Shown: positions 8,343 to 17,545 of the stretch, one piece after another
How positions within the stretch are numbered: position 1 is the stretch's first letter
Layout: each line of letters opens with the position of its first letter
Assembly: GCF_963665355.1 (NCBI RefSeq)
Contig: NZ_OY762230.1
Span: forward strand, 1-59,737
Length of the DNA: 59,737 nucleotides
Origin: an uncultured Desulfobacter sp.
GTDB taxonomy: Bacteria > Desulfobacterota > Desulfobacteria > Desulfobacterales > Desulfobacteraceae
Reading direction: 5' to 3'
Position numbers and translations under genes: made by a program
Notes under the pieces: generated by a model
Databases searched by the model: none
What the model was told of the DNA's origin: nothing
What the model saw: the letters and a program-made list of their open reading frames with translations, nothing else

Positions 8343-10780
8343 ATGGACAAAACACCAGACCTGAAGCTGATTTCAGCCTTTCAGGAAAACAAATGCTGGA
8401 TGATCCAACCACTGGCCGAGCGAATGAACTACTCCATCCCTTCAGTTCGGCGATTCCTGGCCAAAACCGGTTACTTCAGCAGTTTTTCCCACAATGGGAA
8501 ATGGTACACCCTGGCCTCGATTCCCCGTTTCAGCAGCAAGGGTCTTTGGTTTTACCGGGATATCGGTTTTTCAAGACATGGCCCGCTTACCCATACGCTG
8601 GTGAATCTGGTCGAGAAAAGCACATCGGGGATGACAGCCGATCAACTGGGGCAGTTGCTTCGGTGCCGCTGCCATGCCGTTCTGGTTCAATTATACCGCA
8701 AGGGGCAGCTGCAAAGACAAAAGCACGGCAGTTCCTATGTGTACCTGGCCATCGATCCTGTCAAAGCCGATGTTCAGGAAAAAGCCCTTCAAACGGAATA
8801 TACACCCCTGCCGGCGGAGTTGGCTGTACAGATCCTCGTGGTATTTATCCAGAAACCCGGTTTGGATTTGAAACAGTTGGCCAAATCTGTTTTTCAAAAA
8901 ACAGGAGTGCGGATCAACACAGATCAGATTCAAACGCTTTTCGATACACACGGGATAAAAAAAAAGGCCTGAATTCCGGAGCCAAGGCCTGGCTCGCGCT
9001 CAGCCGGAATTTAACCCGGCTTTACCACGATACACTGCCGGGGGCATTGTTCCCGAATCCCCCGGACGTCAGGTTTCGGCCCAAAGAGAATCGTTGTTCT
9101 TGCGGCAGGACTCTTTTTGTCCAGAAAACCAGACGAAAAACCGTGTTTACCATGAGCGGTCCTTTTAAAGCCCATGAGACCCTGTACCACTGCCGGACAT
9201 GCCGAAAAGTTTACCGTTCGAAAGATTTGCGGAACATCGTTGCCAGATATTGTAATGTGGCATGGGATGTCCTTGTCTTTGTCGGTAAAAGTCTTTACCA
9301 TCGCTGTCTGACAACTGATGAGGTCTGCCTTGAACTTATGCTCAAAAATATTGATTTGAGCCCTTCAGAAGTCGAATACCTTGGACGCAAATTCATTCTC
9401 TACCTCGCATTGGCGCACCAGCAGGCCACCCCTCGCATTGAACAGGCCATGAACCGCAGCGGCGGATACATATTGCACCTGGATGCCACCCATGAAGGAG
9501 ATGCTCCAGTTCTGATGACCGGGATGGACGGTCTGAAGCAGATTGTACTGGGCAATGTAAAAATCCCCAGCGAACATACCGACCATATCGTACCTTTCCT
9601 TGAGCAACTGCAAAGAAACTACGGCCCCCCCATTGCCTGTGTCCATGACATGGGGACTGGTATCTGTAAAGCAGTGTCCCTGGTTTTTCCTGGTACCCGA
9701 GACTTTGTCTGCCATTTTCATTTTCTGCGGGATGCTGGAAAGGATCTGCTCGAACCCTCTTACGGTCAATTAAGAAAAACCCTGCAAAAACATGCCGCCA
9801 CCACCAGGCTGGGTGAAATTATCCGCGATCTTCACCAACGGATTGATAACCATGCTCTTGATGCGGAGCACCTGACAGCTGCCATTACAGAAGGACATAC
9901 GTTAGAAACTATGGATCAGACATCTTCGGCTTCGATCTATTCTCTGTGCCTGTGGTGCCTACAGGGTAAAAAAGAAGGAAACGGATATGGGTTCCCGTTT
10001 GATCGACCACTTCTGGCCTTTGCCCGCAGAATTGCGCAATTGAAAGATTCTCTACCCTCCATTCAAAAAAAGGTCCCCCGGGACAAAGTTGGAGAACGGT
10101 TATTTGGCAAGCTCAATAACCTGGCCAAAAATATCTGTAATGATCCCGATTTCATTCGATCTATTGATGATCTTGAATGGCGGACCCTGCTTTTTGATGA
10201 CCTCCGGAGAAAAATGCGTATTGCAGATCCTTCCGGACGGAACGGCTTGAATGATGATGGATCGAACAAATCCATGAACAGTATCCAAAAAGCCGTAGGC
10301 CGATTCCGTTCGAGACTTGATAAAAACACCAAGTACAAAAGAGATCTGCTTTGTCAAAAGTTGGCTAAACAGATCGATAAATACGATGAACGACTGTTTG
10401 CAGATCCCATTGAGGTCGACACTCCGTCCGGAAAAATAACCATCTATCCTCAGCGCACCAACAACCTGTTGGAACAATTTTTTCGGGGGCTGCGCCGTGA
10501 TCATCGAAGAAAAACCGGTAACAACTCAATGCGGCGGATTTTGCATGCAATGCTGGCTGACACGCCCCTGATAAAAAATTTGGGAAATCCTGAGTATATG
10601 CACTTGCTTCTGAATGGGAAGAAAAATCTTGAAGAACTGTTCGCGGACCTCGAAATCGACGGATATGAACCTATTTCTTCAATTTCTCATACCGACCGGG
10701 TACTGCCGGGCTTTAGGAAAATGATAATAATGGATAATCTGCCGGAAAAAATTCAACTGGCTTTGGAGAAATGTTCATGA
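8343..10780 (+). CDS. DDE-type transposase with zinc ribbon, made by -1 frameshifting
   Basis: Frame A (8343-8972) is a roughly 209-aa DNA-binding region of repeated winged-helix-like segments (RMNYSIPSVRRFLAKTGYF; MTADQLGQLLRC). At A9 (8957-8965, codons ATA-AAA-AAA-AAG) a -1 shift enters frame B, which continues GLNSGAKAWLALSRNLTRLY. There follow a CxC...CxxC zinc ribbon (CSCGR, CRTCRKVYRS), a first Asp at LHLDATHEGDAP, a second at CVHDMGTGICKAV followed by CHFHFLRDAG, and a late Glu in TNNLLEQFFRGLRR. The product is about 810 aa. Frame B happens to stay open upstream to 8078, but that part is low-complexity shadow. RBS AGGAGG fits the ATG at 8343 better than the GTG at 8331. The family is not recognised. 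Confidence 0.75.
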
Positions 10781-10930
10781 TTCTACAAAATCCAACTGAA
10801 TTTTGTGGTCATAGCAAATACCTTTTTAAGATCCAAGCCTATACCTGAAAAATTCGGTTGTAGAATTAACGCATCAATTAACGCGCCTGATTGGCCTGCT
10901 TTCTGCTCTTTTGCAACTTTAAACTCACTA

Positions 10931-12462
10931 ACTCAACTTTCGGGTTTAAAAATTACCAGCTAACTTTCGATTTTCTACAAAACCGAATTGCTGGAGGGTT
11001 GTTCTCATAACAGCATCAAAAAATGCTGTCGCGGTCTGCTCACAATAGTTACCCATTTTTTTCAACTGGTCACCGGCGATAATCATTATTCTGTAAAGAG
11101 CTTCAACAAAAGATATATCGGCGACCTCCTCGCAGCAGACATAGAACAATTCTCCAAAGGTCCTGTCATCCGTTTGGGTTCGATTTTGATAGGCCAAAAA
11201 CATATATCGCATGAAAACAATAGTGGTGTGGGCCACCAGGGCGTCATAGTCTCGGCATTGCATCTCTTTTGCCAGCTTCAGATGCTGTTTTGCCATTTTG
11301 AACAACACCTCAATATCCCAGCGTTTACCATAAATTCGAACGATGTCTTCATTTGACAATTCAAGGTCTGTGGAGAGTAACACCAACCAGTCCTTCTTGC
11401 GCCGGTCGCGCACAAAAACAAGCCTGGCAGACAATCCACCCTTCAGAGTAACGATGGTACTTGCCAGGAGCTTTGCCCGACCACGACGCTTTTTGAGTTG
11501 CCGGTAGATCGCTTTCACATCCACCCAATTTCCGTTGAATTCATAATGAATTTTTGATGTTTTCTTCACCATCCCCACAACATTAATGTATTTGCTTAAT
11601 GCTGTAACTGTGGCGGGCATCATAAACCAGCTATCCATCAATATATGTTTTGCACGAACGCCTGTAGCCAGAACCCGTTTGACCATGGCTTCCAGATTCT
11701 CGGGTGCTGTAATTATAGCCTCTTGCCTTCGTTTCCATGCGGTGCATCTTTTATCCATGATTTTTTGATTTTCACAAAGACGCTTTTTGGCATCTGAGGA
11801 GGACAGAAGACAAAAATCTAACGGCAGACAACTGGCCCCATCTGACCAGCAGAGTGTCAGCATTCTGAATCCCTTGATAAATTTACCAGTGCTATGATCC
11901 CATACCCTTGAAAGAAGCTCGACTTTTTTTGACCGGGAGCGATCATAAGGGCTATCATCGGCGATCAGTACCGATTCACGATTTTCATCGGTTAATGGAT
12001 CGAAAAAATGGTACAGTTTGATACCAACAGACAAAAGTAAGCGCCGCCAGTTAGAGTTCCCACCCTTGAGAACCTCATATGCAGCGTCTTTACCAAATGA
12101 CAAGTCGTCATTGATTACAATTCCCCTAAAGAAATCTTTTTGCAGGAATGGTAATGTAAATATAGCCATAATCAATGAACGGACACTATATCCATGACGT
12201 TTTCGGACACCACATCGGTGCAAAGATGTAGCAATGGAAAATTTGCTGAAAAAGTCATCAATTTTGCCTAAAATCTGAATGTCTGTTTGAGTTTTTGTTT
12301 CAATATTGGTATGTATCATGTGAGCCCTTACTGTTTGATATTATTGTATTTTTTTAGCGAATTTATTATATATCAAACAGCTGGGCTCTACAAGTTTTTA
12401 TGTTATAAATTCAATGAGTTGACTGGTCGGCAGTCTGTCTCAACGAATCCCGAAAGTTGAGT
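10931..12462 (-). mobile_element. IS4-family (ISPepr1-like) insertion sequence
   Basis: A 1532-bp element. The inverted repeats are ACTCAACTTTCGGG at 10931-10944 and its complement at 12449-12462. The direct repeat CACTA flanks it at 10926-10930 and 12463-12467. Removing it and one CACTA restores the reading frame of the interrupted 185-aa gene. Confidence 0.88.
10946..12319 (-). CDS. IS4-family transposase
   Basis: A 457-aa DDE transposase. The first Asp lies at VLIADDSPYDRSRSKKVELL (about residue 117), the second at AKHILMDSWFMMPATV (about 227), and the Glu in the YGKRWDIEVLFKMAKQHLKL block (about 340), the Y-(2)-R-(3)-E-(6)-K signature of IS4 elements. It is the usual length and intact. 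The stop codon lies only 15 bases inside the left inverted repeat, so almost the whole element is coding. Confidence 0.9.
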   Translation of the reverse strand: MIHTNIETKTQTDIQILGKIDDFFSKFSIATSLHRCGVRKRHGYSVRSLIMAIFTLPFLQKDFFRGIVINDDLSFGKDAAYEVLKGGNSNWRRLLLSVGIKLYHFFDPLTDENRESVLIADDSPYDRSRSKKVELLSRVWDHSTGKFIKGFRMLTLCWSDGASCLPLDFCLLSSSDAKKRLCENQKIMDKRCTAWKRRQEAIITAPENLEAMVKRVLATGVRAKHILMDSWFMMPATVTALSKYINVVGMVKKTSKIHYEFNGNWVDVKAIYRQLKKRRGRAKLLASTIVTLKGGLSARLVFVRDRRKKDWLVLLSTDLELSNEDIVRIYGKRWDIEVLFKMAKQHLKLAKEMQCRDYDALVAHTTIVFMRYMFLAYQNRTQTDDRTFGELFYVCCEEVADISFVEALYRIMIIAGDQLKKMGNYCEQTATAFFDAVMRTTLQQFGFVENRKLAGNF

Positions 12463-13844
12463 CACTAAGCTCTTTGCCTGCTCTAATATCTTGAAGAACC
12501 CGATTGATAAGGCTGATAACCTCGGTAGCGTTAGAACAGCATCGGCGGAAAGGGATCAGAATGAGATTATCAATATTTTCATTCCAATCACCTCGCTGAC
12601 CATAGAAAAAAGTAGGAGGCTTATTTGAAATTAGTGCCTGACCGGAAATTGGAACCATCATATTTTCCAGGGGTATCTGGGCTGAAATTCGTTTGAAGTT
12701 TCTGTTGTGATATGAATTACTTGTTGCTTTTTACTAATTACTATGTTAATCTAACCCTATAAAATTATATAGGATTTATGTTTTGTGAGACAAGCCAATA
12801 GTAATTCAAACTTCAACATTCCATCAGAACTTCGAGGTCGTTTTGCGTAAAATTTTTGAACTACAGATGACATTCGGGCAGACCCCTATCGATCAAATTA
12901 AAATTGATATGAGAGCCAGGGATGAAATCCCCAAACTTCTTTTGGGACTCCAACATATCTATTGCGACCAGAGTCTTCGACAAAAAGTTTTTGATATCCT
13001 CACGGACATGATCCCAGAAAGTACCGATTCTAAAAATGGACGTCCCGGTATGGACCTGTGGAAGATCCTTGTAATGGGCGTCATTCGGCTCAATTGCAAT
13101 TGGGATTATGATAAACTCCAGGAAATGGTGAACAACCACAAAACAATAAGGCAGATGCTGGGGCATGGCATGATGGACAATGATATCGCCTACCCCCTTC
13201 AGACCCTGAAAGATAATGTCAGGCTTATGACCCCAGATATTCTTGACAAAATCAACACTCTGGTTGTGCAAGAAGGCCATAAACTTCTGATGAAAAAAAA
13301 ACTTCGGACGATGGAGCCTTGATTGGGCGGTGTGATTCATTCGTTGTAGAAACCAATGTTCATTATCCCACAGATATCAACCTGCTTTTTGATGCAGTCC
13401 GAAAAATGATTCAAATTGCCGCTATTATCAGCCAGGACATTGGAACGAGTATGTGGCGGCAATCAGCGTATAATATTAAAGCATTTAAAAAGCTTTATCG
13501 AATAGTCCAGCGTTTGAAACATTCCACATCAAAGGATGAAAAGAAAAAGGCCAAAAGAGTCCAGCAAATTATGGATGCCCATACAGCATATATCAAGCTT
13601 GCTGAAAAATATATTCAAAAGGCGCGATTGACCGTGGAAATGATACCGGCATCCGATATTATATGTGCAGCCCGAGCTGAAGAATTACAAACATATATCA
13701 ACTACGCACTTTGGCAAATTGATTTGATCAAACGCCGGGTGTTACAGGATGAAAAGATCCCCCATGAAGACAAGATTTTTTCGATTTTCGAACCCCACAC
13801 GGAGTGGATTTCAAAAGGCAAGGCCGGTGTGGGTGCATTCCCAT

Positions 13845-15245
13845 TTAGTGGCCTAAGCAAAGTGACCGAATTTGTATGAAGATATTGTCAGTCAAGATGT
13901 TCCACCTCCCGGAAAGGAGCTGACTCCTTAAGAACAACATTGATTCGGATGTTTCCGGTTTCCAGAATATACCCGGTGATTTCATTCTGAGATTTATAAC
14001 CCGACGTATTGCACTTTCAACACAGCCGCTGCCAGTAGGTATTTTCAGGCTGCGGAACTGGCGATACTGCATTCTGTTTCGATTTTTCACGAAGTAACTT
14101 TTAAATTTGGATAGTGCTTCTATGCGCCTTTTAGGGTACGTAATGTGTTTTAAAATTTCTTTTCTAAGGTCTTTGAATCTGCCATCCCAAAGGAGGTTCT
14201 TCCAAGATTCTGCTATCCGGTTTCTTTCTTTTATAGGGATTCTCTTTGGCAATTTGTCCACGATTTCATGTAAATTCTGTTTTGCATGGGTGTAGTCGAT
14301 TACCTCATAATAGGATTCGATTTCAAGCCGTTTGGCCAGCAGGCCTGTTCGCTTCCAATAGCTACGTGCACCGTCACAGCAGAAAACAACACGCTTGGCT
14401 TTGGGAATATCTAATTCACGCAAGTAGATCTCAAGAATATCAAAAGCGGCATCAATACCGCCCATTGTGGCATCATAAACCGGCAAGTGTTTTTTGGATA
14501 TTGTGCCGTCCGGATCGACAATATGTATGACAAACTGAATGGGTTCTTTCCATTCAGTATGATATCCCTGCCGCTTTTGGCCTTTTGATTTACGTCCCCG
14601 TTTTGGCCTCCGTTCTCGAAGGCGACCGCCGTCGATACAAACCAGAACCGTTTTGCCACCAACGCGATCAGTATCTCCAAAAGATACCCGGCCACGCAGG
14701 GGCATAGCTTCCTGTGCAAGATTCATTGTTATGCGGCGTATGGTTTTGACATTTAAGTTGATTGCATGGTTTTCCAGGGATCTTCGGGCAATTTCAAAAG
14801 AGGGACAGAGCAATGCTGCATGGACCACCGACGAAGCGAACAGCGTTGAACACCTGCCGATAAAACCAAGGTAATCAAGCCCAAAATGGCGGCCTGTCCC
14901 CTTTTGTCGTTTTTTTGTTTTAGGGCCTGGCCGTTGTTTGGAAACAACTTTTGAAAAGTAAGGGGATCGGATGCTCAGGGTAGTTCCTGTCAATAATCGA
15001 ATGCTGCTGGGGCGGTATCCGTTGAAACGCAGTCCCTTTTTACCGGCACCAATTTTCAGTTCAGATAAAAGATCCGGGTCAGACAGTGCCTTTTCAATGA
15101 CGGGAACCAGAAATGCTTCCACAATAATGAAGAGGCCGTTCCGTACCTGCTCACACAGGATATTAGCATTTTGATGGTTTTGGAAATCAGCTACGGCTTT
15201 TGTTAGAAGGGTTCGAATATCCCTTATAGTGGAAGCAAGTTTCAT
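13845..15245 (-). CDS. ISKra4-like transposase
   Basis: A 466-aa protein. The middle holds KTVLVCIDGGRLRERRPKRG (first Asp, about residue 208) and AKRVVFCCDGARSYWKRTGL (second Asp, about 295). Toward the end is SLKIPTGSGCVESAIRRVIN with LRMKSPGIFW, the late-Glu block typical of ISKra4-type transposases. The sequence between, YEVIDYTHAKQNLHEIVDKL, is a helical insertion. It is the second gene of the nested element and starts about 57 bp after the DruA-like stop. The family call is tentative (ISKra4 or an ISNCY group); the DDE nature is clear. Confidence 0.72.
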   Translation of the reverse strand: MKLASTIRDIRTLLTKAVADFQNHQNANILCEQVRNGLFIIVEAFLVPVIEKALSDPDLLSELKIGAGKKGLRFNGYRPSSIRLLTGTTLSIRSPYFSKVVSKQRPGPKTKKRQKGTGRHFGLDYLGFIGRCSTLFASSVVHAALLCPSFEIARRSLENHAINLNVKTIRRITMNLAQEAMPLRGRVSFGDTDRVGGKTVLVCIDGGRLRERRPKRGRKSKGQKRQGYHTEWKEPIQFVIHIVDPDGTISKKHLPVYDATMGGIDAAFDILEIYLRELDIPKAKRVVFCCDGARSYWKRTGLLAKRLEIESYYEVIDYTHAKQNLHEIVDKLPKRIPIKERNRIAESWKNLLWDGRFKDLRKEILKHITYPKRRIEALSKFKSYFVKNRNRMQYRQFRSLKIPTGSGCVESAIRRVINLRMKSPGIFWKPETSESMLFLRSQLLSGRWNILTDNIFIQIRSLCLGH

Positions 15246-15302
15246 GATCAGTCCTCGAATTGCAGGTTGAAAAATTACCTGTCATTTCGATGACTGAAAC
15301 CC

Positions 15303-16175
15303 TCAAGGTTGTGTGCATAGCTGCTTTTTATAATTGGAAGTCAACGGGTATACATAGATGTCTTTTATCGGCACCTGAAGTCTGTGGTGCCTGTCTTGAC
15401 GGCTTCGCCCTTTGCTTTGACCAATTTTTTGCCAATTTGCCGCCTGGTAGCAAGTTCCGGCAAAGCGTGATCGATCCACGAAAGTTTCTACCAGACAGAT
15501 ATCGTGACCATATTTAGCTGTCCAGTCCCGGCTCAGCCGCCTAAGACATGAACCCAGAATATGACTGGCAAGATGGGGAATTCGAATCCATGGCAAAATC
15601 AAAAATCGGGTATTGTTGGTCGTCATATGCAGGTTCCTGCGACGAGCCGACCTATCCCAACCGATGAATCGGTCACGAGGGGCCGTTTTCCATGCTGCTG
15701 AGCCAAAAAGCAGGCAGGCAACCGGACGAGAATTGCGATCAAAAGCCATATACTTCATATGTTCTCCGACATACCCTTTACACCCAAGGTAATGATATCG
15801 ATCCATAAGGCAATGGAATAAATCATCAATATCTCCACGGCCCGATACCGGTATCAATTGTATCGGGCGGATCTTACGCAAAGTGGTTTCTATCGGCTTA
15901 CAATCATGGGGGACATCGGGAATACGCCGCTGACGGTTACCGCTATGACGGGCAACGGGAAGTGTGACCATCCCTTTTTGCTCAAGTTTTCTCAGCATGC
16001 TTCGACAGGCCATGTCCTTGAGCAGACCTTTTTCCGTGCGCCAATCCCAGCGAGCACACAATTCTTTGGATAAACGAGTGCGGTGCCAGGCGGGATTGTC
16101 GTTAATCAAATGGCGTATCGTTTGTATATCAACTTCTGAAAATTCACGTCCTTGAATGGTTAAAGTCCTGCTCAT
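15303..16175 (-). CDS. DUF4338 / DruA-like protein carried by an insertion sequence
   Basis: A 290-aa protein. The N-terminal winged-helix-like region is SEVDIQTIRHLINDNPAWHR, then LSKELCARWDWRTEKG and LRKLEQKGMVTLP. The C-terminal part has DRYHYLGCKGYVGEHMKYMA, FGSAAWKTAPRDRFIGWD, RRNLHMTTNNTRFLILPWI and DICLVETFVD. This is the DUF4338 layout named after DruA of the Druantia anti-phage system. Homologues also ride on insertion sequences next to a transposase, as here. No DruB-E partners occur in the window, so a role in transposition or element maintenance is more likely than Druantia immunity. It is intact and precedes the transposase in the same orientation. Confidence 0.75.
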   Translation of the reverse strand: MSRTLTIQGREFSEVDIQTIRHLINDNPAWHRTRLSKELCARWDWRTEKGLLKDMACRSMLRKLEQKGMVTLPVARHSGNRQRRIPDVPHDCKPIETTLRKIRPIQLIPVSGRGDIDDLFHCLMDRYHYLGCKGYVGEHMKYMAFDRNSRPVACLLFGSAAWKTAPRDRFIGWDRSARRRNLHMTTNNTRFLILPWIRIPHLASHILGSCLRRLSRDWTAKYGHDICLVETFVDRSRFAGTCYQAANWQKIGQSKGRSRQDRHHRLQVPIKDIYVYPLTSNYKKQLCTQP

Positions 16176-17317
16176 GCAAATCTATATAACCTTTCATGAG
16201 CCAGGAGTCCAGCTTTTTTTGGGAGGGCAGAGTATTCAATGCAGCATGAAAAACGGAAAAATTGGATACATGTCAGTTCATGCCACTAAATGGGATTGCA
16301 CCCGGCCGGTGTTCCCCAGGAATTGGGCTTGCGGGTATGTATCCTGGAGGACCAATATGGCTTTATCCTGCACCACCGGGTGATGGAGAAAGAAACCGAT
16401 GATAAAGTCGCCGTTGCGATGGTAACATTGGCACAAAGCAAATTTTCTGATCTCAAAGGATGCAGTTTTGATAAAGGGTTTTACTCTCCAGGCAACAAAA
16501 AGGACCTGAAGGGCAGATTGGATATTTTGGTGCTTCCGAAAAAAGGCAGATGCAACAAGGCGGAATATGAAGAAGAAACAGCGGAAGATTTCATTCGTTT
16601 TAAAAGAAAACATTCAGCGGTGGAATCTGCCATAAACGGACTGGAAAATCATGGTCTTGACAGATGCCCGGATCATGGCATTCAAGGGTTTAAGAGGTAT
16701 GTGAGCCTGTCGGTTTTGGCAAGAAATCTCCAGATCATCGGGCATCACATACAACAAAAGGGATTAAAAAAGCTGCAAGGGTCTGAACAGCGCAAAGCAG
16801 CTTAAAACAGGCCATTGCTTAAAAAAAAACACGGCAAACACTACAGTTGCGTCCGGAAAAGGAGAAAGTTGCCGAAAACCGGCAGAGATGGAAGCATTTC
16901 TCCCGGTTTGTGATGACAGGAACAACAAAGATTTAAGGTTTTGTCAAACATCGACCCCCTGAAAATTTCAAAATCGGGGTTTCCGGTCAGGCACAAATTA
17001 GAAGAGCAGGTAAGAGATCATCTGCGTCCTGTCCATTAAAGCCGTGCCAGGAAAGAACACTATCATTGAACTCTGAACCGAATCCCATAACTACCGCAGC
17101 ATCATTTCGACTAGTGAATCCTGCAATTTTGTCGAAATTTTTTCGGAGTGTTTCTCCAAGTGGTTCATCCCATCCATAGTCCAGTAGATACAGATAGAAC
17201 CCTACTGCAACGTGATCTGGAATTTCGCTGATTGTATTAACTTTTAATCCCACATTGTCCTCCGATTTAAAAATAATGATAAGCTCACCAGCTTGCCTGG
17301 TGCAGCGGGCTGTTAAC

Positions 17318-17468
17318 AGGCAAGAGGGTAGTGGGGTTGGGCATCATCAACTTAGCGCTGTAATTTTGCTGTGCTCTGTCCGTCTCAACGAATGTTGAGC
17401 GGCCGCGCTGCAAAATTACAGCGCTAACATATTATCGGGCGATTGTCCATCCCCGCTCTCGCCGTCCT
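17318..17468 (-). other. ORF-less segment between two TGTTAAC boundaries, possible empty cassette
   Basis: TGTTAAC occurs at 17311-17317 and 17469-17475, bounding about 150 bp with no reading frame. Inside is a long inverted repeat, TTAGCGCTGTAATTTTGC (17352-17369) against its exact complement (17410-17427), with a 40-base loop. The segment could be an ORF-less integron cassette with its own attC-like fold. The arms end in TTAGCGC/GCGCTAA rather than the GTTRRRY core, so the assignment is uncertain. Confidence 0.35.
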
Positions 17469-17542
17469 TGTTAACGTTGCAAATAACCGGTGCAAATGGA
17501 GCACAGCGGAATTTGCACCCGAGTTAATTTGCTTTGTTAGAC
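17469..17542 (-). other. attC-like integron recombination site
   Basis: Reading the minus strand, GTCTAAC (17542-17536) fits the RYYYAAC core exactly, 3 bases after the methyltransferase stop. Two pairs of arms follow, GCAAAT/ATTTGC and GGTGCAAAT/ATTTGCACC around TCCGCTGTGCTCC, ending in TTGCAACGTTAACA. The second core, GTTAACA, deviates from GTTRRRY. Length (74 bp), fold, core and position directly after a gene's stop codon are typical of attC. Confidence 0.7.
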
Positions 17543-17545
17543 TTT

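Larger units (their letters stand above)
8059..10814 (+). mobile_element. Unassigned insertion sequence with a frameshifted transposase and 8-bp target duplication
   Basis: A 2756-bp element. The left end reads CTATGATCACAAATAACGG and the complement of the right end reads CTATGACCACAAAATTCAG, continuing with GTTGGATT in both. The flanks are the direct repeat CAAATACC (8051-8058 and 10815-10822). Removing the element and one repeat copy joins two pieces of the unknown 185-aa gene in frame, which independently confirms both ends. It encodes one long transposase in two frames. I do not recognise the family; an ISL3/MULE-like relationship is possible. Confidence 0.8.
13831..16303 (-). mobile_element. 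Two-gene insertion sequence carrying a DUF4338 (DruA-like) gene
   Basis: A 2473-bp element. The left end is GGGTGCATTCCCATTTAGTG and the complement of the right end is GGGTGCAATCCCATTTAGTG, one mismatch over 22 bases. It is flanked by the 9-bp duplication GGCCGGTGT (13822-13830, 16304-16312). Both genes read on the minus strand, DruA-like first and then the transposase, so they can share a transcript. Confidence 0.83.
12843..16805 (+). pseudogene. ISNCY-like transposase broken by a nested insertion
   Basis: The pieces 12843-13322, 13319-13830 and 16313-16805 encode the same product as 2457-3937 on the other strand, including the A9 slip site just before 13301. The nested element enters after the codons for EWISKGKAG, roughly one third into the downstream frame, separating the catalytic halves. 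This copy cannot make a full transposase, but the ends are intact and could be moved by the products of copies 1 or 3. Confidence 0.85.
12634..16994 (+). mobile_element. ISNCY-like insertion sequence copy 2, interrupted by a DruA-carrying element
   Basis: It has the same GTGCCTGACCGGAAA ends as copies 1 and 3, in the opposite orientation. The target duplication AAATTA is at 12628-12633 and 16995-17000. Without the nested 2473-bp element and its 9-bp duplication it is 1879 bp, one A longer than the other copies (in a homopolymer near its right end). It interrupts the unknown 185-aa gene. Confidence 0.88.
8028..17253 (-). pseudogene. Unknown 185-aa protein gene, interrupted by three insertion sequences (one itself interrupted)
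   Basis: The pieces are 17253-16995, 12627-12463, 10925-10815 and 8050-8028 (minus strand). Dropping one copy of each target duplication (AAATTA, CACTA, CAAATACC) joins them in one frame: 258+ bases to 558 in total, 186 codons ending in TGA at 8030-8028. The rebuilt protein begins MGLKVNTISEIPDHVAVGFY, passes LLDYGWDEPLGETL, LSWHGFNGQDADDLLPALL, FYGQRGDWNENIDNLILIPF and RAGKELSEFKVAKEQKAG, and ends SGIGLDLKKVFAWFRKGS. It is soluble, with no signal peptide or membrane segment, and its family is not recognised. It lies 80 bp upstream of the HNH gene's ribosome site in the same orientation, so the two may have been co-expressed. The gene is now inactive. Confidence 0.85.

Noticed and set aside
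8078-8960. Long open frame making a 900-aa protein from 8078
   Set aside because: The first 300 codons are a shadow of the real DNA-binding frame (8343-8972): low-complexity composition, no ribosome site, and it starts outside the domain. The true junction is the A9 slip.
12440-12661. Separate 73-aa gene between IS4 and ISNCY-like elements
   Set aside because: Its start and end codons come from the two elements. The middle is the second piece of the interrupted 185-aa gene.
13845-16175. A Druantia anti-phage system
   Set aside because: Only a DruA-like gene is present, inside an insertion sequence; none of the other Druantia genes (such as the large helicase DruE) occurs in the window.
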